DNA of 64,000 bases, taken from assembly GCA_029762595.1 (NCBI GenBank), contig JARVGJ010000005.1, positions 52,774-116,773 of the forward strand. The letters are read 5' to 3'. The notes beneath the pieces were generated by a model. The model did not search any database. It saw only the letters and a list, made by a program, of their open reading frames with translations, and was not told where the DNA came from. Of the stretch, positions 38,698-47,601 are shown piece after piece. The position numbers and the translations under genes were made by a program. Position 1 is the stretch's first letter; every line of letters starts with the position of its first letter. The DNA is from Methanolobus sp. Its GTDB lineage: Archaea > Halobacteriota > Methanosarcinia > Methanosarcinales > Methanosarcinaceae.

Positions 38698-39483
38698 ATG
38701 CAAATGACACCACAGATGGGCTATGATCGTGCCATTACAGTTTTTAGTCCCGACGGACGTCTCTTCCAGGTAGAATATGCAAGAGAGGCAGTTAAGAGGG
38801 GTACAACCGCCGCCGGAGTAAAATCAAAGGATGGTGTGGTATTGCTTGTAGATAAAAGGATTACAAGCAGACTGATAGAGGCTGAGTCAATTGAGAAGAT
38901 ATTCCAGATCGATGATCATATCGGTGTTGCCACTTCAGGACTTGTTGCCGATGCCCGTGCTCTTGTGGACCGGGCAAGGGTGGAAGCCCAGGTCAATATG
39001 GTTTCATATGATGAGCCAATAGGTGTTGAAGTGATCGCTAAGAAGATATGTGATCATAAACAGACATACACCCAGTATGGCGGAGTTCGTCCATACGGTA
39101 CTGCTCTTCTGATAGCAGGCGTTGATGATTCAAGGCCACGTCTCTTTGAAAGTGACCCAAGTGGTGCACTGCTTGAATATAAGGCTACAGCTATAGGTGC
39201 TGGCAGGAATGCCTTTATGGAAATATTCGAGGCAGACTACAGGGAAGATATGGACATTGATGCTGCAATAATGCTTGGAATGAAGGCACTTTATACTTCA
39301 ACTGAAGGAAAAATGGATCCGGCAACCCTGGAGCTTGGCGTGGTAACCCTTGGGGACCGTCAGTTCAGGAAACTATCTGAGGAAGAAGTTGCAACTTTTG
39401 TTTCAAGGGTCATTGAAGAGCTCAAAGATAGTGGGAAAGATGAAAAAGATGACTCTGAGGGTCAGGAAGAAACTACAGAATAA
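38698..39483 (+). CDS. psmA: Proteasome subunit alpha
   Basis: Outer-ring subunit of the 20S proteasome. The start ATG 38698 gives [20 protein letters not shown], the family N terminus with the gate-forming YDR; a GTG at 38692 is an in-frame alternative closer to the SD GGAGAT. The protein is 261 residues and has [18 protein letters not shown] and a C-terminal Asp/Glu-rich tail ([16 protein letters not shown]) longer than usual. psmB is not in the window. A TATA-like TTATTTATAAATA (about 38666) may give an internal promoter. Confidence 0.95.
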   Translation: MQMTPQMGYDRAITVFSPDGRLFQVEYAREAVKRGTTAAGVKSKDGVVLLVDKRITSRLIEAESIEKIFQIDDHIGVATSGLVADARALVDRARVEAQVNMVSYDEPIGVEVIAKKICDHKQTYTQYGGVRPYGTALLIAGVDDSRPRLFESDPSGALLEYKATAIGAGRNAFMEIFEADYREDMDIDAAIMLGMKALYTSTEGKMDPATLELGVVTLGDRQFRKLSEEEVATFVSRVIEELKDSGKDEKDDSEGQEETTE

Positions 39484-39514
39484 ATTTATGTGTTTTCTAA
39501 TGAGGTGAACTAAC

Positions 39515-40207
39515 ATGGTATCTCTTGATGAGTCGGTTATTGCAAGGCTCAAAAAAGGAAAGAATAATTTCGAAGTCTTTGTTGAACCTGAAGGCGCATT
39601 TGCACTTAAAAGGGGCGAGGATGTGAATATCGAGGATATAATAGCCGTAGAATCAGTGTTCTATGATGCCAATCAAGGAGACCATGTTGCAGAATCTGAT
39701 CTGGTAAGCACTTTTGGTACCAACAATATAATGGAGATCGCTGAGCAGATAATAGTGCATGGTGAGCTCCAGCTTACCAAAGAACAAAGAAAACACATTC
39801 TGGAGGAAAAGACCAGGAAGGTCATTACTATCATTGCCCAGAATGCTATCAACCCTCAGACAAAGTCCCCACACCCTCCTGCAAGGATAGAAAAGGCAAT
39901 GGAGGAAGCTAAGTTCCATATAGATCCTCTCAAAGGTGTGGATGAGCAGGTGAACCTTGTAATGAAAGCCATCAGGCCTATAATTCCTATAAGGTTTGAG
40001 GAAGTGGATGTTGCGGTGAAGGTTCCTGCAGAATATGCGTCCAAGGCTTATGGTGATATTGCTAAGTTCTCGACCCTGATAAAGAACGAATGGCAAAATG
40101 ATGGTTCATGGGTTGCGGTTGTAAGAATGCCTGCAGGCCTGCAGAATGATTTTTATGGTCTTGTGAACCACCTGACAAAAGGGGATGCTGAAACCAAATT
40201 ATTATGA
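39515..40207 (+). CDS. sbds: Ribosome maturation protein SBDS (Sdo1)
   Basis: Acts in late 60S/50S maturation with EF-2-like GTPases by releasing aIF6. The 230-residue protein has three domains in the usual order: an FYSH domain (1-95, KGKNNFEVFVEPEGAF), a helical domain (PHPPARIEKAMEEAKFHIDP) and a ferredoxin-like C-terminal domain. SD GAGGTGAA precedes the ATG. It is 31 bp after psmA and 9 bp before rrp4. Confidence 0.95.
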   Translation: MVSLDESVIARLKKGKNNFEVFVEPEGAFALKRGEDVNIEDIIAVESVFYDANQGDHVAESDLVSTFGTNNIMEIAEQIIVHGELQLTKEQRKHILEEKTRKVITIIAQNAINPQTKSPHPPARIEKAMEEAKFHIDPLKGVDEQVNLVMKAIRPIIPIRFEEVDVAVKVPAEYASKAYGDIAKFSTLIKNEWQNDGSWVAVVRMPAGLQNDFYGLVNHLTKGDAETKLL

Positions 40208-40216
40208 GGCTGCATA

Positions 40217-40993
40217 ATGGAGCGTGAAATTGTAATTCCGGGGCAGTTACTGTCCGAAAACAAGACCGATTCCGGTCCGGGTACGTATGTAAAGGACGGG
40301 AATGTCTATTCTCTTTTATACGGAGTAAAGAATGCCAAAAATAAGATATCTGTAATTCCCTTTTCCGGTAAATACATTCCATCGCCCGGCGATTATGTGA
40401 TCGGTACGGTCATAGAGGTGACCCCATCTAACTGGATATTTGATATCAGTTCTCCTTATGATGGATTGCTGCACGTTTCGGAATATCCCAGACGTGTGGA
40501 TCAGGATAAGATGACTGAGATTATGGATTTTGGCGGCTCTGCCTTGCTTCGCATAAAAGATGTGAGTTCATCCATGAAGGTAGAACTGACAATGAGAGAG
40601 CGAGGTCTGAGAGCTCTGAATGTGGGTCGTATAATTGAAATAACCCCTGCGAAGGTTCCGCGTGTCATAGGGCATGGAGGTTCTATGGTATCTTTGCTTA
40701 AGAAAGAAACAAATTGCGAAATATTCGTAGGTCAGAATGGAAGGATATGGATCAGAGGTAAAGATGGTGAAATGGACCTTCTCACTGAAGCTATTGAGCT
40801 TATAGTGAAACATTCTCACAAATCCGGATTAACGGATAGGATATCCCTTTTTTTAAAAGGCGGAGATGATGTTGTTTCTGAGAAGGATGAACCTTTTTTA
40901 AAGGATGATCTCGCCAAAGATGCAGAAGATGAATGCGAGATAAGGGAAGAAACATACAGAAAAGTGGATGCACTTCTGGAAGATGATGGATAA
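40217..40993 (+). CDS. rrp4: Exosome RNA-binding subunit Rrp4
   Basis: Cap subunit of the archaeal exosome, feeding RNA to the Rrp41-Rrp42 ring. The 258-residue protein has an N-terminal domain, an S1 domain (GDYVIGTVIEVTPSNWIFDI), a KH domain (VPRVIGHGGSMVSLLKKETNCEIFVG is at about 147-172) with the GxxG-like GHGG, and a C-terminal acidic tail (EKDEPFLKDDLAKDAEDECEIREE) beyond the usual end. SD GAGGCTG precedes the ATG. Confidence 0.94.
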   Translation: MEREIVIPGQLLSENKTDSGPGTYVKDGNVYSLLYGVKNAKNKISVIPFSGKYIPSPGDYVIGTVIEVTPSNWIFDISSPYDGLLHVSEYPRRVDQDKMTEIMDFGGSALLRIKDVSSSMKVELTMRERGLRALNVGRIIEITPAKVPRVIGHGGSMVSLLKKETNCEIFVGQNGRIWIRGKDGEMDLLTEAIELIVKHSHKSGLTDRISLFLKGGDDVVSEKDEPFLKDDLAKDAEDECEIREETYRKVDALLEDDG

Positions 40994-41050
40994 TCCGGAG
41001 TTACCTCTTTTTTATCAACAGGGAGAATGTGCGAACATTGGAGAATTAAT

Positions 41051-42133
41051 ATGAGTGATAAACCTGAAAAGTTCATTGATGAAAATGGATTACGGCTGGA
41101 TGGAAGGCGTGTTAATGAGATGAGGCCTATGAAAATGGAGATAGGTGTACTCACCAGGGCCGATGGTTCATGTTACCTGGAATGGGGCAAAAATAAGGTA
41201 CTTGCGGCAGTGTATGGTCCGCGGGAACTACATCCCAGAAGACTGCAGAAATCAGATTCTGCATTGATAAGATACCGTTACAATATGGCTGCTTTCTCTG
41301 TGGAGGAGCGCATAAGGCCCGGGCCAAGCAGAAGAAGTATAGAGATATCAAAGGTTAGCCGCGAGGCTTTCGAACCTGTAGTGATGACCCATCTCTACCC
41401 CGGTGCTGTTATTGATGTTTTTGCAGAGGTTCTGCAGGCAGATGCCGGTACTCGTACCGCTGCCATAAATGCAGCTTCAATGGCCCTTGCGGATGCCGGA
41501 ATTCCCATGAAAGGATTAGTATCGGCATGTGCTGTGGGCAAGGTTGACGGTCAGCTTGTGCTTGACCTGGATAAGCCCGAAGATAATTATGGTGATGCTG
41601 ATATCCCAATGGCTATGACATCTGATGGTGAGATCACTCTGTTGCAGATGGATGGCGATGTAACCCAGGAAGAGTTCAAAAAAGCAATTGAAATGTGCAA
41701 GGAAGGATGTCGCCAGATACTTGAGATGCAGAAAGAGACCCTCAAAAAGAAGTTCACCAAACTGGAAGAAGTGGAAATATCAGATGATGAGGAAGAAGTT
41801 GATGTTTCTGCTCTTGTAGAGTGTACACTGGCTTCTGAAGAAGAAGTCGATGATGTATCAGAGGATGCCCTGGGAGAGGGTGCTACGGGGGATGATGAAG
41901 ACCTCGAAGATTCGGATATTGAAGAAGACCTCGAAGATTCGGATATTGATGAAGACCTCGAAGATTCGGATATTGAAGAAGACCTCGAAGATTCGGATAT
42001 TGAAGAAGACCTCGAAGATTCGGATATGGCAGATGAGGATGCTGAAGGGGATGAGGAAGACGAACTTGAAGAGTCCTTCCGGAATCTGGAAGAAACAGAT
42101 ATTCCCGAAGATGATAAAGAGAAGATTGTCTGA
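41051..42133 (+). CDS. rrp41: Exosome catalytic subunit Rrp41 with long acidic repeat tail
   Basis: Phosphorolytic 3'-5' exoribonuclease (RNase PH fold), active with Rrp42 in a hexameric ring. ATG 41051 has SD GGAG; the upstream ATG at 41027 has none. The catalytic domain ends near residue 245, with RPGPSRRSIEISK, LQADAGTRTAAINAA and the acidic catalytic pair in LVLDLDKPEDNYGDADIPM. Beyond it are about 110 residues that are almost all Asp/Glu/Ser, including five copies of a nonapeptide (D/E)EDLEDSDI. Typical archaeal Rrp41 is about 240-250 residues, so the tail is an addition. The next gene starts 9 bp later. Confidence 0.95.
   Translation: MSDKPEKFIDENGLRLDGRRVNEMRPMKMEIGVLTRADGSCYLEWGKNKVLAAVYGPRELHPRRLQKSDSALIRYRYNMAAFSVEERIRPGPSRRSIEISKVSREAFEPVVMTHLYPGAVIDVFAEVLQADAGTRTAAINAASMALADAGIPMKGLVSACAVGKVDGQLVLDLDKPEDNYGDADIPMAMTSDGEITLLQMDGDVTQEEFKKAIEMCKEGCRQILEMQKETLKKKFTKLEEVEISDDEEEVDVSALVECTLASEEEVDDVSEDALGEGATGDDEDLEDSDIEEDLEDSDIDEDLEDSDIEEDLEDSDIEEDLEDSDMADEDAEGDEEDELEESFRNLEETDIPEDDKEKIV
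41894..42028 (+). repeat. Five tandem 27-bp repeats in the rrp41 tail
   Basis: Five units at 41894-41920, 41921-41947, 41948-41974, 41975-42001 and 42002-42028, each (GAT/GAA)GAAGACCTCGAAGATTCGGATATT-like and in frame with rrp41. Units differ only in the first codon (GAT or GAA) and in the last codon of unit 5 (ATG). Near-identity at the synonymous positions points to recent duplication by slippage or unequal recombination. Confidence 0.97.
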
Positions 42134-42142
42134 GGTGTGAAC

Positions 42143-42925
42143 ATGGGTAATGAAGTAATGTCTGTACTTAAGAAAGATTATATTTACAATCTTATGCTCA
42201 AAGGAAAACGTCAGGATGGTCGTGCCTTTGATAAGATCAGGAATATTGACCTTCGGACCAATGTTATAGAAAAAGCAGAAGGTTCCGCATGGATAAAGCT
42301 TGGAGAAACAGAAGTCCTTGTAGGTGTTAAACTTCAGGTGGGTTCTCCTTTCCCTGACTCTCCCGGAGAGGGTGTAATTATCACAAGCATGGAGCTGAAT
42401 CCAATAGCTTCTCCTGATTTTGAGGCAGGTCCTCCCAAAGAGGGTGCGATTGAGATGGCCCGTGTTACTGACAGGGGTATTCGTGAATCAGGCGCAATTG
42501 ATTTAAGTAAGTTGTGTATTACGGAGGGAGAAGAAGTATGGATCGTGTTCATCGACATCCATGTTCTCAATAATGCAGGGAACATTCAGGATGCTTCCTC
42601 TCTGGGTGCAATTGCTGCCCTGCTGACAGCCACAGTTCCTGTTGAACGTGAAGGACGTGGGGAGGATATGCCTATTCCTGTCAGGGATATGCCCATATCC
42701 GTTACTTTGGTAGACATTGGCGGTGAGATGATGGTCGACCCGGACCTTAACGAAGAAACCGTCTGTGACTCCCGCATAACGATCGTTTCCAATCAGGATG
42801 GCTCTATATCAGGAATGCAAAAGAGCGGAGATGGTGCACTTACAGAGGAAAAGCTATTAAAGGCTGTGTCACTGGCATGCCAGAAAGCATCCGAGCTAAG
42901 GGAAACCCATCTGTTGAACATCTGA
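42143..42925 (+). CDS. rrp42: Exosome subunit Rrp42
   Basis: Inactive RNase PH-fold partner of Rrp41. ATG 42143 is chosen because GAGGTG (42132-42137) serves as its SD; GTG 42137 lies inside it. The 260-residue protein has [34 protein letters not shown], and lacks the catalytic acidic residues of Rrp41, as usual. It follows rrp41 closely, and eL43 starts 49 bp later. Confidence 0.95.
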   Translation: MGNEVMSVLKKDYIYNLMLKGKRQDGRAFDKIRNIDLRTNVIEKAEGSAWIKLGETEVLVGVKLQVGSPFPDSPGEGVIITSMELNPIASPDFEAGPPKEGAIEMARVTDRGIRESGAIDLSKLCITEGEEVWIVFIDIHVLNNAGNIQDASSLGAIAALLTATVPVEREGRGEDMPIPVRDMPISVTLVDIGGEMMVDPDLNEETVCDSRITIVSNQDGSISGMQKSGDGALTEEKLLKAVSLACQKASELRETHLLNI

Positions 42926-42974
42926 ATTCAAGTTCAATATCATAAAATTCACATATTTCAAGGAGATAAGATTC

Positions 42975-43262
42975 ATGGCAAAAAAGTACACGAGGAAAGG
43001 TCGTGTAACCAGGTCTGCCGGTAGATTTGGTACACGATATGGTAGGAAGGACCGTAAACTGGTAGCGGACCTTGAAGAAAAGATGCGTATGCCTCACAAG
43101 TGTTCCAAATGCGCACGTCCTAACGTAAAAAGGATAGGCACAGGTATATGGAAATGTACCAAATGTGATCATACATTTGCAGGTGGCACCTTCCTTCCTC
43201 AGACCAATGTGGGTAAGACGGTTGCACGTTCAGTAAAGAAAGCTACGGACGCATTAGAGTAG
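42975..43262 (+). CDS. rpl37ae: 50S ribosomal protein eL43 (L37Ae)
   Basis: 95-residue zinc-ribbon ribosomal protein with [22 protein letters not shown] (zinc cysteines in CSKC and CTKC). The N terminus is basic ([19 protein letters not shown]). A strong SD AAGGAGATAAG precedes the ATG. The rpoP start follows 6 bp after its stop, so the two are tightly linked. Confidence 0.97.
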   Translation: MAKKYTRKGRVTRSAGRFGTRYGRKDRKLVADLEEKMRMPHKCSKCARPNVKRIGTGIWKCTKCDHTFAGGTFLPQTNVGKTVARSVKKATDALE

Positions 43263-43268
43263 GTGAAT

Positions 43269-43406
43269 ATGGCCTATAAATGTACAAGATGCAAAAGGAA
43301 TGTTGAGATCGATTATGAGTATACGGGTATCCGCTGTCCTTACTGCGGGCATCGTATCCTTGTAAAAGAACGCCCGACATCCATCAAACGCATCAAAGCA
43401 GAGTAG
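43269..43406 (+). CDS. rpoP: DNA-directed RNA polymerase subunit P (Rpo12)
   Basis: 45-residue zinc-ribbon subunit of archaeal RNA polymerase, homologous to eukaryotic RPABC4 (Rpb12). Sequence [15 protein letters not shown]... with CTRC and CPYC zinc pairs and the basic tail [13 protein letters not shown]. It bridges the Rpo3-Rpo10 platform. SD AGGTGAA overlaps the end of eL43. The gene is too short for ordinary ORF calling but is unmistakable. Confidence 0.96.
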   Translation: MAYKCTRCKRNVEIDYEYTGIRCPYCGHRILVKERPTSIKRIKAE

Positions 43407-43411
43407 AAGCG

Positions 43412-43882
43412 ATGTTGATCACTTCTTCTCGCAAACCTTCTGCCAGCACGCGTACTTTATGTAAGCATTTGGCGTCTTTTTTCGGTTGTGAGTATTTCAA
43501 CCGGGGTAAGATGGGTATGGGAGAGGTTCTAAACCTTTCTCATGGAAAACCCCTTCTTATGGTAGGTGAGTATCATGGCAATCCCGGAAGCATTTCCTTT
43601 TATGATCTAAAAGGATATTGTATGTTATCACTTCATATATCAGTGCTGTCAGCTCCTTCCTCATATCCCCGGCATTCAGGTGCTACCGTATCTATTGATG
43701 GGGGTTGTGACTTAGCCCATACAATATGCGATATGTTGCTCCTTGAAAAAACCAATGATGTTGCTCCTTTATCCCTGGGGATAGTCGGGGACAGGATGGA
43801 TTTCAAGGAACATGGGAACATTCTTTTCAGTCTGCGGGTAAAAAGCCGCAGGTTATATAATGGTGATTCTGATTGCAATTGA
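43412..43882 (+). CDS. Brix-domain ribosome biogenesis protein
   Basis: 156-residue archaeal Brix-type protein, related to eukaryotic IMP4/Rpf factors that assist rRNA processing. Recognisable are LITSSRKPSASTRTLCKHLASFF near the N terminus (residues 2-24, given as a position), the RGKMGMGEVL segment and a beta-rich core. ATG 43412 follows the rpoP stop by 5 bp. Its end overlaps the Pcc1-like gene. The 3' terminal TGA is in ATTGATTTC, where the next frame begins. Confidence 0.85.
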   Translation: MLITSSRKPSASTRTLCKHLASFFGCEYFNRGKMGMGEVLNLSHGKPLLMVGEYHGNPGSISFYDLKGYCMLSLHISVLSAPSSYPRHSGATVSIDGGCDLAHTICDMLLLEKTNDVAPLSLGIVGDRMDFKEHGNILFSLRVKSRRLYNGDSDCN

Positions 43883-44109
43883 TTTCAAGGTCCGTATTTG
43901 AAACATCTGCAGCTCTTTCTATCTATCGCTCTTTGAAACCAGAACTCCAGACTCCTGTTACTGACAGATCCTCTATTGACCTGTATGTAGAGGGCTCATG
44001 CCTTTATATGGTAGTGCGGTCTGAAGACCTGATTGGCATGCGCTCTACACTGAATACCTGGCTTCGTCTTATTCAGGTTGCATATGAGACAGCTACATGT
44101 CTTGAATAA
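43873..44109 (+). CDS. Second Pcc1-like protein (Pcc2 candidate)
   Basis: 78 residues starting from TTG 43873 (or TTG 43879, overlapping the Brix stop). The sequence shows the Pcc1-like alternation of strands and two helices (SIYRSLKPELQTP, LIGMRSTLNTWLRLIQVAYETA) but is divergent from the Pcc1 at 1520-1753. Archaea often encode a second Pcc1 paralogue that can pair with Pcc1 in the KEOPS complex, replacing the homodimer. This location between a Brix gene and prefoldin beta is the position where such a gene is expected. Pairing is inferred, not shown. Confidence 0.7.
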   Translation: MQLISRSVFETSAALSIYRSLKPELQTPVTDRSSIDLYVEGSCLYMVVRSEDLIGMRSTLNTWLRLIQVAYETATCLE

Positions 44110-44239
44110 CCTGGGAGTTACTGTGTAATTCTCTTTAATCCGTCTTGCTGTTGGTCTTTAAGCAATCTTTTATCAATCAGAAGTAATCATAGAAACATTA
44201 AAATCACTTTAGGTTAATTGGTATCCCAGGTGAAACCAA

Positions 44240-44593
44240 ATGAGTACGCAAATACCCCCACAGATACAGAATCAACTGGCCCAGTTGCAGCAGGTGCAGC
44301 AGCAGGCCCAGTCTCTTGCTATGCAGAAATCCCAGATGGAGTCTATGCAGAAGGAGTCGCAGATGGCACTGGAGGAACTGGATAAACTTCCTGAAGATGT
44401 CGTTCTTTATCGCACGGTAGGTGAACTGCAGATAAGGTCCAGCAAGGAAGAGGCCGTATCTAAATTGAATGAAAAGGTAGAAACACTTTCACTCAGACTC
44501 CAATCCATTTCCCGGCAGGAAGAGCGGATTTCCAAGCGTTTCACACAACTTCAGGAACAAATCGAACAATCCATGGGGAACCAGGCCCAGTAA
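44240..44593 (+). CDS. pfdB: Prefoldin subunit beta
   Basis: Coiled-coil chaperone subunit that delivers unfolded proteins to the thermosome. The 117-residue protein has two long helices (about 5-45 and 75-112, the first Gln-rich: NQLAQLQQVQQQAQSLAMQ) with a beta hairpin between them (LPEDVVLYRTVGELQIR). SD CCAGGTGAA precedes the ATG. It closes the superoperon, 130 bp after the Pcc1-like gene. Confidence 0.95.
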   Translation: MSTQIPPQIQNQLAQLQQVQQQAQSLAMQKSQMESMQKESQMALEELDKLPEDVVLYRTVGELQIRSSKEEAVSKLNEKVETLSLRLQSISRQEERISKRFTQLQEQIEQSMGNQAQ

Positions 44594-44653
44594 GCCTGTT
44601 CTCTGTGTTCATGACATTACCTTTTATCCATAATGGTAATGTCAGAGGTTTCT

Positions 44654-45643
44654 ATGCAAGTTGAAGAAACGGAGTTTTACAATAAGCTTCTGGATTATCA
44701 CAGTATCCTATATCTTTGTCATCGCAATGCCGATCCGGACGCTATAAGCAGTGCTTTTGCACTTTCTGAGGCCCTTGGCGGGACCATCGGTCTTGTGGAT
44801 GGTTGTAACAGAGTTGCTTCACTCCTTATTAATAAACTCGATATTCCTGTGGTTGAAAGACCAGACCCTGCTGATTATGATATTACTCTGGTGGTTGATA
44901 CTTCGACCAGTTCACAGCTCAATGATATCAAGCTTGGCAAATACTGTGTGATCGACCATCATGCAACCACGGCCCTCATTGAGAATGCTGAATTCTATCT
45001 CCATCGTCATGCAACATCCACTGCAGAGATGGTATTTGATATCCTCCGGTCCATGGGTGCGCCTATTATGCGCCGCACTGCCATGGGACTTTTGACAGGT
45101 ATTATCACAGATACGGGCCATTTCAAACATGCTACGCAGGATACTTTCAGAACCGTCTCTGAGATAATTGCTCTAAGCGGAGTGGAATATGCAGAAGTGC
45201 TGGAAATGATGGCATCAACCCCTCAGGATATATCAATGCGTATCGCAATGTTAAAATGTGCAACACGGGCCACCATTGAACGAATTGATGACTGGCTTCT
45301 TGTGGATTCGCACGTAAACTCCTTTGGAGGTTCTGCTTCTTCAATGTTTTTGAACATTGGTGCGGACGTGGCTTTGATAGGTACTTCCCGTGATGCCAAC
45401 ATAAGGGTGAGCGGCAGGGCTAAACGTGAAGCTGTCGCCGCGGGTGTGAACCTTGGCAAAATCATGGAGGAGATAAGCCAGGACTATGCTGGTACAGGAG
45501 GGGGCCATGCGGGAGCAGCCGGTATAGATGTGGTGGCTGATATGGCTACCATCATCGATGAGTGCAAGATAAGGATACGTGGTATCCTGAAAGACAAACC
45601 CAATCCTTCTATATGTGATTCATTGAACGAAGAAAACGAATGA
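44654..45643 (+). CDS. DHH/DHHA1 phosphoesterase, NrnA-like
   Basis: 329 residues, DHH superfamily, likely an oligoribonuclease, pAp phosphatase or c-di-nucleotide phosphodiesterase. Motifs: HRNADPDAISSAFAL (motif I), VVDTSTSSQ (motif II), IDHHAT (DHH), TGIITDTGHFKHAT (motif IV) and the GTGGGHAGAAG segment of DHHA1. The ATG at 44654 has an SD (AGAGG); upstream ATGs at 44633 and 44639 do not. No transmembrane, CBS or GGDEF domain is attached. Distinct from the RecJ-like protein at 1750-3090. Confidence 0.88.
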   Translation: MQVEETEFYNKLLDYHSILYLCHRNADPDAISSAFALSEALGGTIGLVDGCNRVASLLINKLDIPVVERPDPADYDITLVVDTSTSSQLNDIKLGKYCVIDHHATTALIENAEFYLHRHATSTAEMVFDILRSMGAPIMRRTAMGLLTGIITDTGHFKHATQDTFRTVSEIIALSGVEYAEVLEMMASTPQDISMRIAMLKCATRATIERIDDWLLVDSHVNSFGGSASSMFLNIGADVALIGTSRDANIRVSGRAKREAVAAGVNLGKIMEEISQDYAGTGGGHAGAAGIDVVADMATIIDECKIRIRGILKDKPNPSICDSLNEENE

Positions 45644-45662
45644 TCTAAAAAGGGGCAGTCAG

Positions 45663-46967
45663 ATGATAGAGTATTGGAACCCATTGGTTGAAAGAATGCC
45701 AGTCGATGAACTGGAAAAGATGCAGGAGAGAAAACTAAGGAATCTGGTAAGTTATGTTTACCAGCACTCTGATTTCTATAAAAAGCGATTTGATGATGCA
45801 GGTGTTAAGCCAGAAGATATCCGTACACTGAATGACCTGAGGAAACTGCCCTTTACGTACAAATCAGACCTGAGGGATACCTATCCAACTGGGATGTTCT
45901 GTGTATCCAATGAACAGCTGGCCCGTTTCCATGTATCTTCCGGAACCACTGGTAAGCCCACTGTTGTCGGGTACACACATAATGATGTAAAGGAATGGTC
46001 AATCTCACTTGCAAGGGCCCTGACCTCAATTGGTGTAGGCCGCGGGGACGTCATACAGGTAAGTTATGGATATGGCCTGTTCACCGGCGGTCTTGGTCTG
46101 CATTATGGGGCAGAGGAGGTGGGTTCCACAGTCCTTCCCACAAGTTCCGGGAACACTGAAAAACAGCTGGAGCTGATGCAGGATCTTAACAGCAGTGTGA
46201 TTGCCTGTACTCCTTCTTATTTCCTTTTCATGAACGAGGTAGCCAACCAGGCCGGTGTAAGCATACAGGGTGATACCAGGTTACGTGCAGGCATATTCGG
46301 TGCAGAGCCATGGTCCGAGGAGATGAGGGGCAGGATCGAGGAGGCAACAGGTATCAAAGCATATGATGTATATGGGACATCCGAACTAAGTGGTCCACTG
46401 TTCACCGAATGCCAGTATCAGGATGGTATACACATCTGGGCAGACCAGTTCCTCATAGAGGTCATAGATCCTGAGACCGGGGAACAGCTGGGAGATGGGG
46501 AGCGTGGGGAACTTGTGATCACCACACTTGCCAAGGAAGCACTTCCGCTTGTCAGGTATCGGATTGGTGATATCACTGTTATCAACAAAGAACCATGCAG
46601 ATGCGGACGCACACATCCACGTATTATGAGGGTGCTGGGACGTGCCGATGATATGCTCATCGTGCGTGGTATAAATGTGTTCCCCGGACAGGTGGAGTCG
46701 GTATTGATGACGATTCCTGAAGTAGGTGAGCATTTCATGATAATTGTTGACAGGGTGAATGAGCTCGATGTAATGAAGGTCCAGATAGAGATGACCGATG
46801 AGGCATTCAGTGACAAGGTCAATGATATCATAACACTGGAAAAGAAGGTTGAAACTTCACTTAAGAATGTGCTCAATATTGCAGTGAAGGTCGAACTTGT
46901 TGAAAAAGGCACAATCCCTCGGTCCATGGGGAAGGCCAAGAAGGTGATGGACAACAGAAAGTTATAA
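45663..46967 (+). CDS. paaK: Phenylacetate--CoA ligase family protein
   Basis: ANL-superfamily adenylate-forming acyl-CoA ligase, 434 residues. P-loop-like motif SSGTTGKPTVVGY, YGTSELSG, and the core-lid hinge RADDMLIVRGINVFP. In archaea these often act on aryl acids (phenylacetate, indoleacetate) made from amino acids. An ACT-domain gene follows 55 bp later, a pairing common in methanogens, which suggests control by an amino acid. Exact acid is not assigned. SD AAGGGGC precedes the ATG. Confidence 0.92.
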   Translation: MIEYWNPLVERMPVDELEKMQERKLRNLVSYVYQHSDFYKKRFDDAGVKPEDIRTLNDLRKLPFTYKSDLRDTYPTGMFCVSNEQLARFHVSSGTTGKPTVVGYTHNDVKEWSISLARALTSIGVGRGDVIQVSYGYGLFTGGLGLHYGAEEVGSTVLPTSSGNTEKQLELMQDLNSSVIACTPSYFLFMNEVANQAGVSIQGDTRLRAGIFGAEPWSEEMRGRIEEATGIKAYDVYGTSELSGPLFTECQYQDGIHIWADQFLIEVIDPETGEQLGDGERGELVITTLAKEALPLVRYRIGDITVINKEPCRCGRTHPRIMRVLGRADDMLIVRGINVFPGQVESVLMTIPEVGEHFMIIVDRVNELDVMKVQIEMTDEAFSDKVNDIITLEKKVETSLKNVLNIAVKVELVEKGTIPRSMGKAKKVMDNRKL

Positions 46968-47022
46968 ACTGTCATAGGGCATAACTTTCACTATAAGTTT
47001 TACTATGATTCAAGGTGCTAAT

Positions 47023-47460
47023 ATGGAAGACAAGATTATTAAACAGATTTCCCTTTTTGCTGAGAACAAGCCGGGACGTCTTGCTAATATAGCCGCTAAC
47101 TTCAGGAAGGGCGGAATAAATATCAGGGCGTTCACAATAGCCGAGGCAGGAGACTTTGGTATAATCAGGATGGTAGTGGACAAACCGGATGTTGCCCACC
47201 AGGTACTCCACGATGCTGGTTTTACTGTTTCCGAGACAAGTGTGCTTGGTGTTGAGATGGAGGACGTTCCCGGTGGATTGGGTACGATAGCTGATGTACT
47301 GGGTGAACAGAACATCAATATTGACTATGCCTATGCTTTTGTAACAAAGACGGAAAAAGCCCTGCTGATCATAAGGGTCAGTGATATCCGGGCAGCCATT
47401 GAGGTTCTTGATGCTGCCGGTATCAAGCTTATAGACATGGCAGATATCCACGAGATATGA
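47023..47460 (+). CDS. Tandem ACT-domain protein
   Basis: 145 residues made of two ACT domains (about 1-70 and 72-145; ISLFAENKPGRLANIA at the first, VPGGLGTIADVLGEQNINIDY is the start of the second at about 87-107). ACT domains bind amino acids and regulate enzymes. The ATG at 47023 with SD AAGGTG is preferred over the upstream ATG. Placed right after the paaK-like gene, it is likely its ligand-sensing partner. No enzymatic residues are visible. Confidence 0.88.
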   Translation: MEDKIIKQISLFAENKPGRLANIAANFRKGGINIRAFTIAEAGDFGIIRMVVDKPDVAHQVLHDAGFTVSETSVLGVEMEDVPGGLGTIADVLGEQNINIDYAYAFVTKTEKALLIIRVSDIRAAIEVLDAAGIKLIDMADIHEI

Positions 47461-47601
47461 TAAGCTGGATATTTTTGACACAATGGCATTGACCAAAGCA
47501 TTCTGATATTATTATTTGTGCAAATTATGAACATATGGTGGTAACTACATATACAAGTCAACCACCAATGTTTTATATTACATATTGTCTTTCCCATTGA
47601 A

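Noticed and set aside
41894..42028. CRISPR-like regular repeats
   Set aside because: Units are 27 bp without spacers and in frame within rrp41, so a coding tandem repeat.
41587..42144. 185-codon Ser-rich frame on the minus strand opposite the rrp41 tail
   Set aside because: It is the complement of the Asp/Glu-rich repeat; the repeat period creates an artificial open frame.
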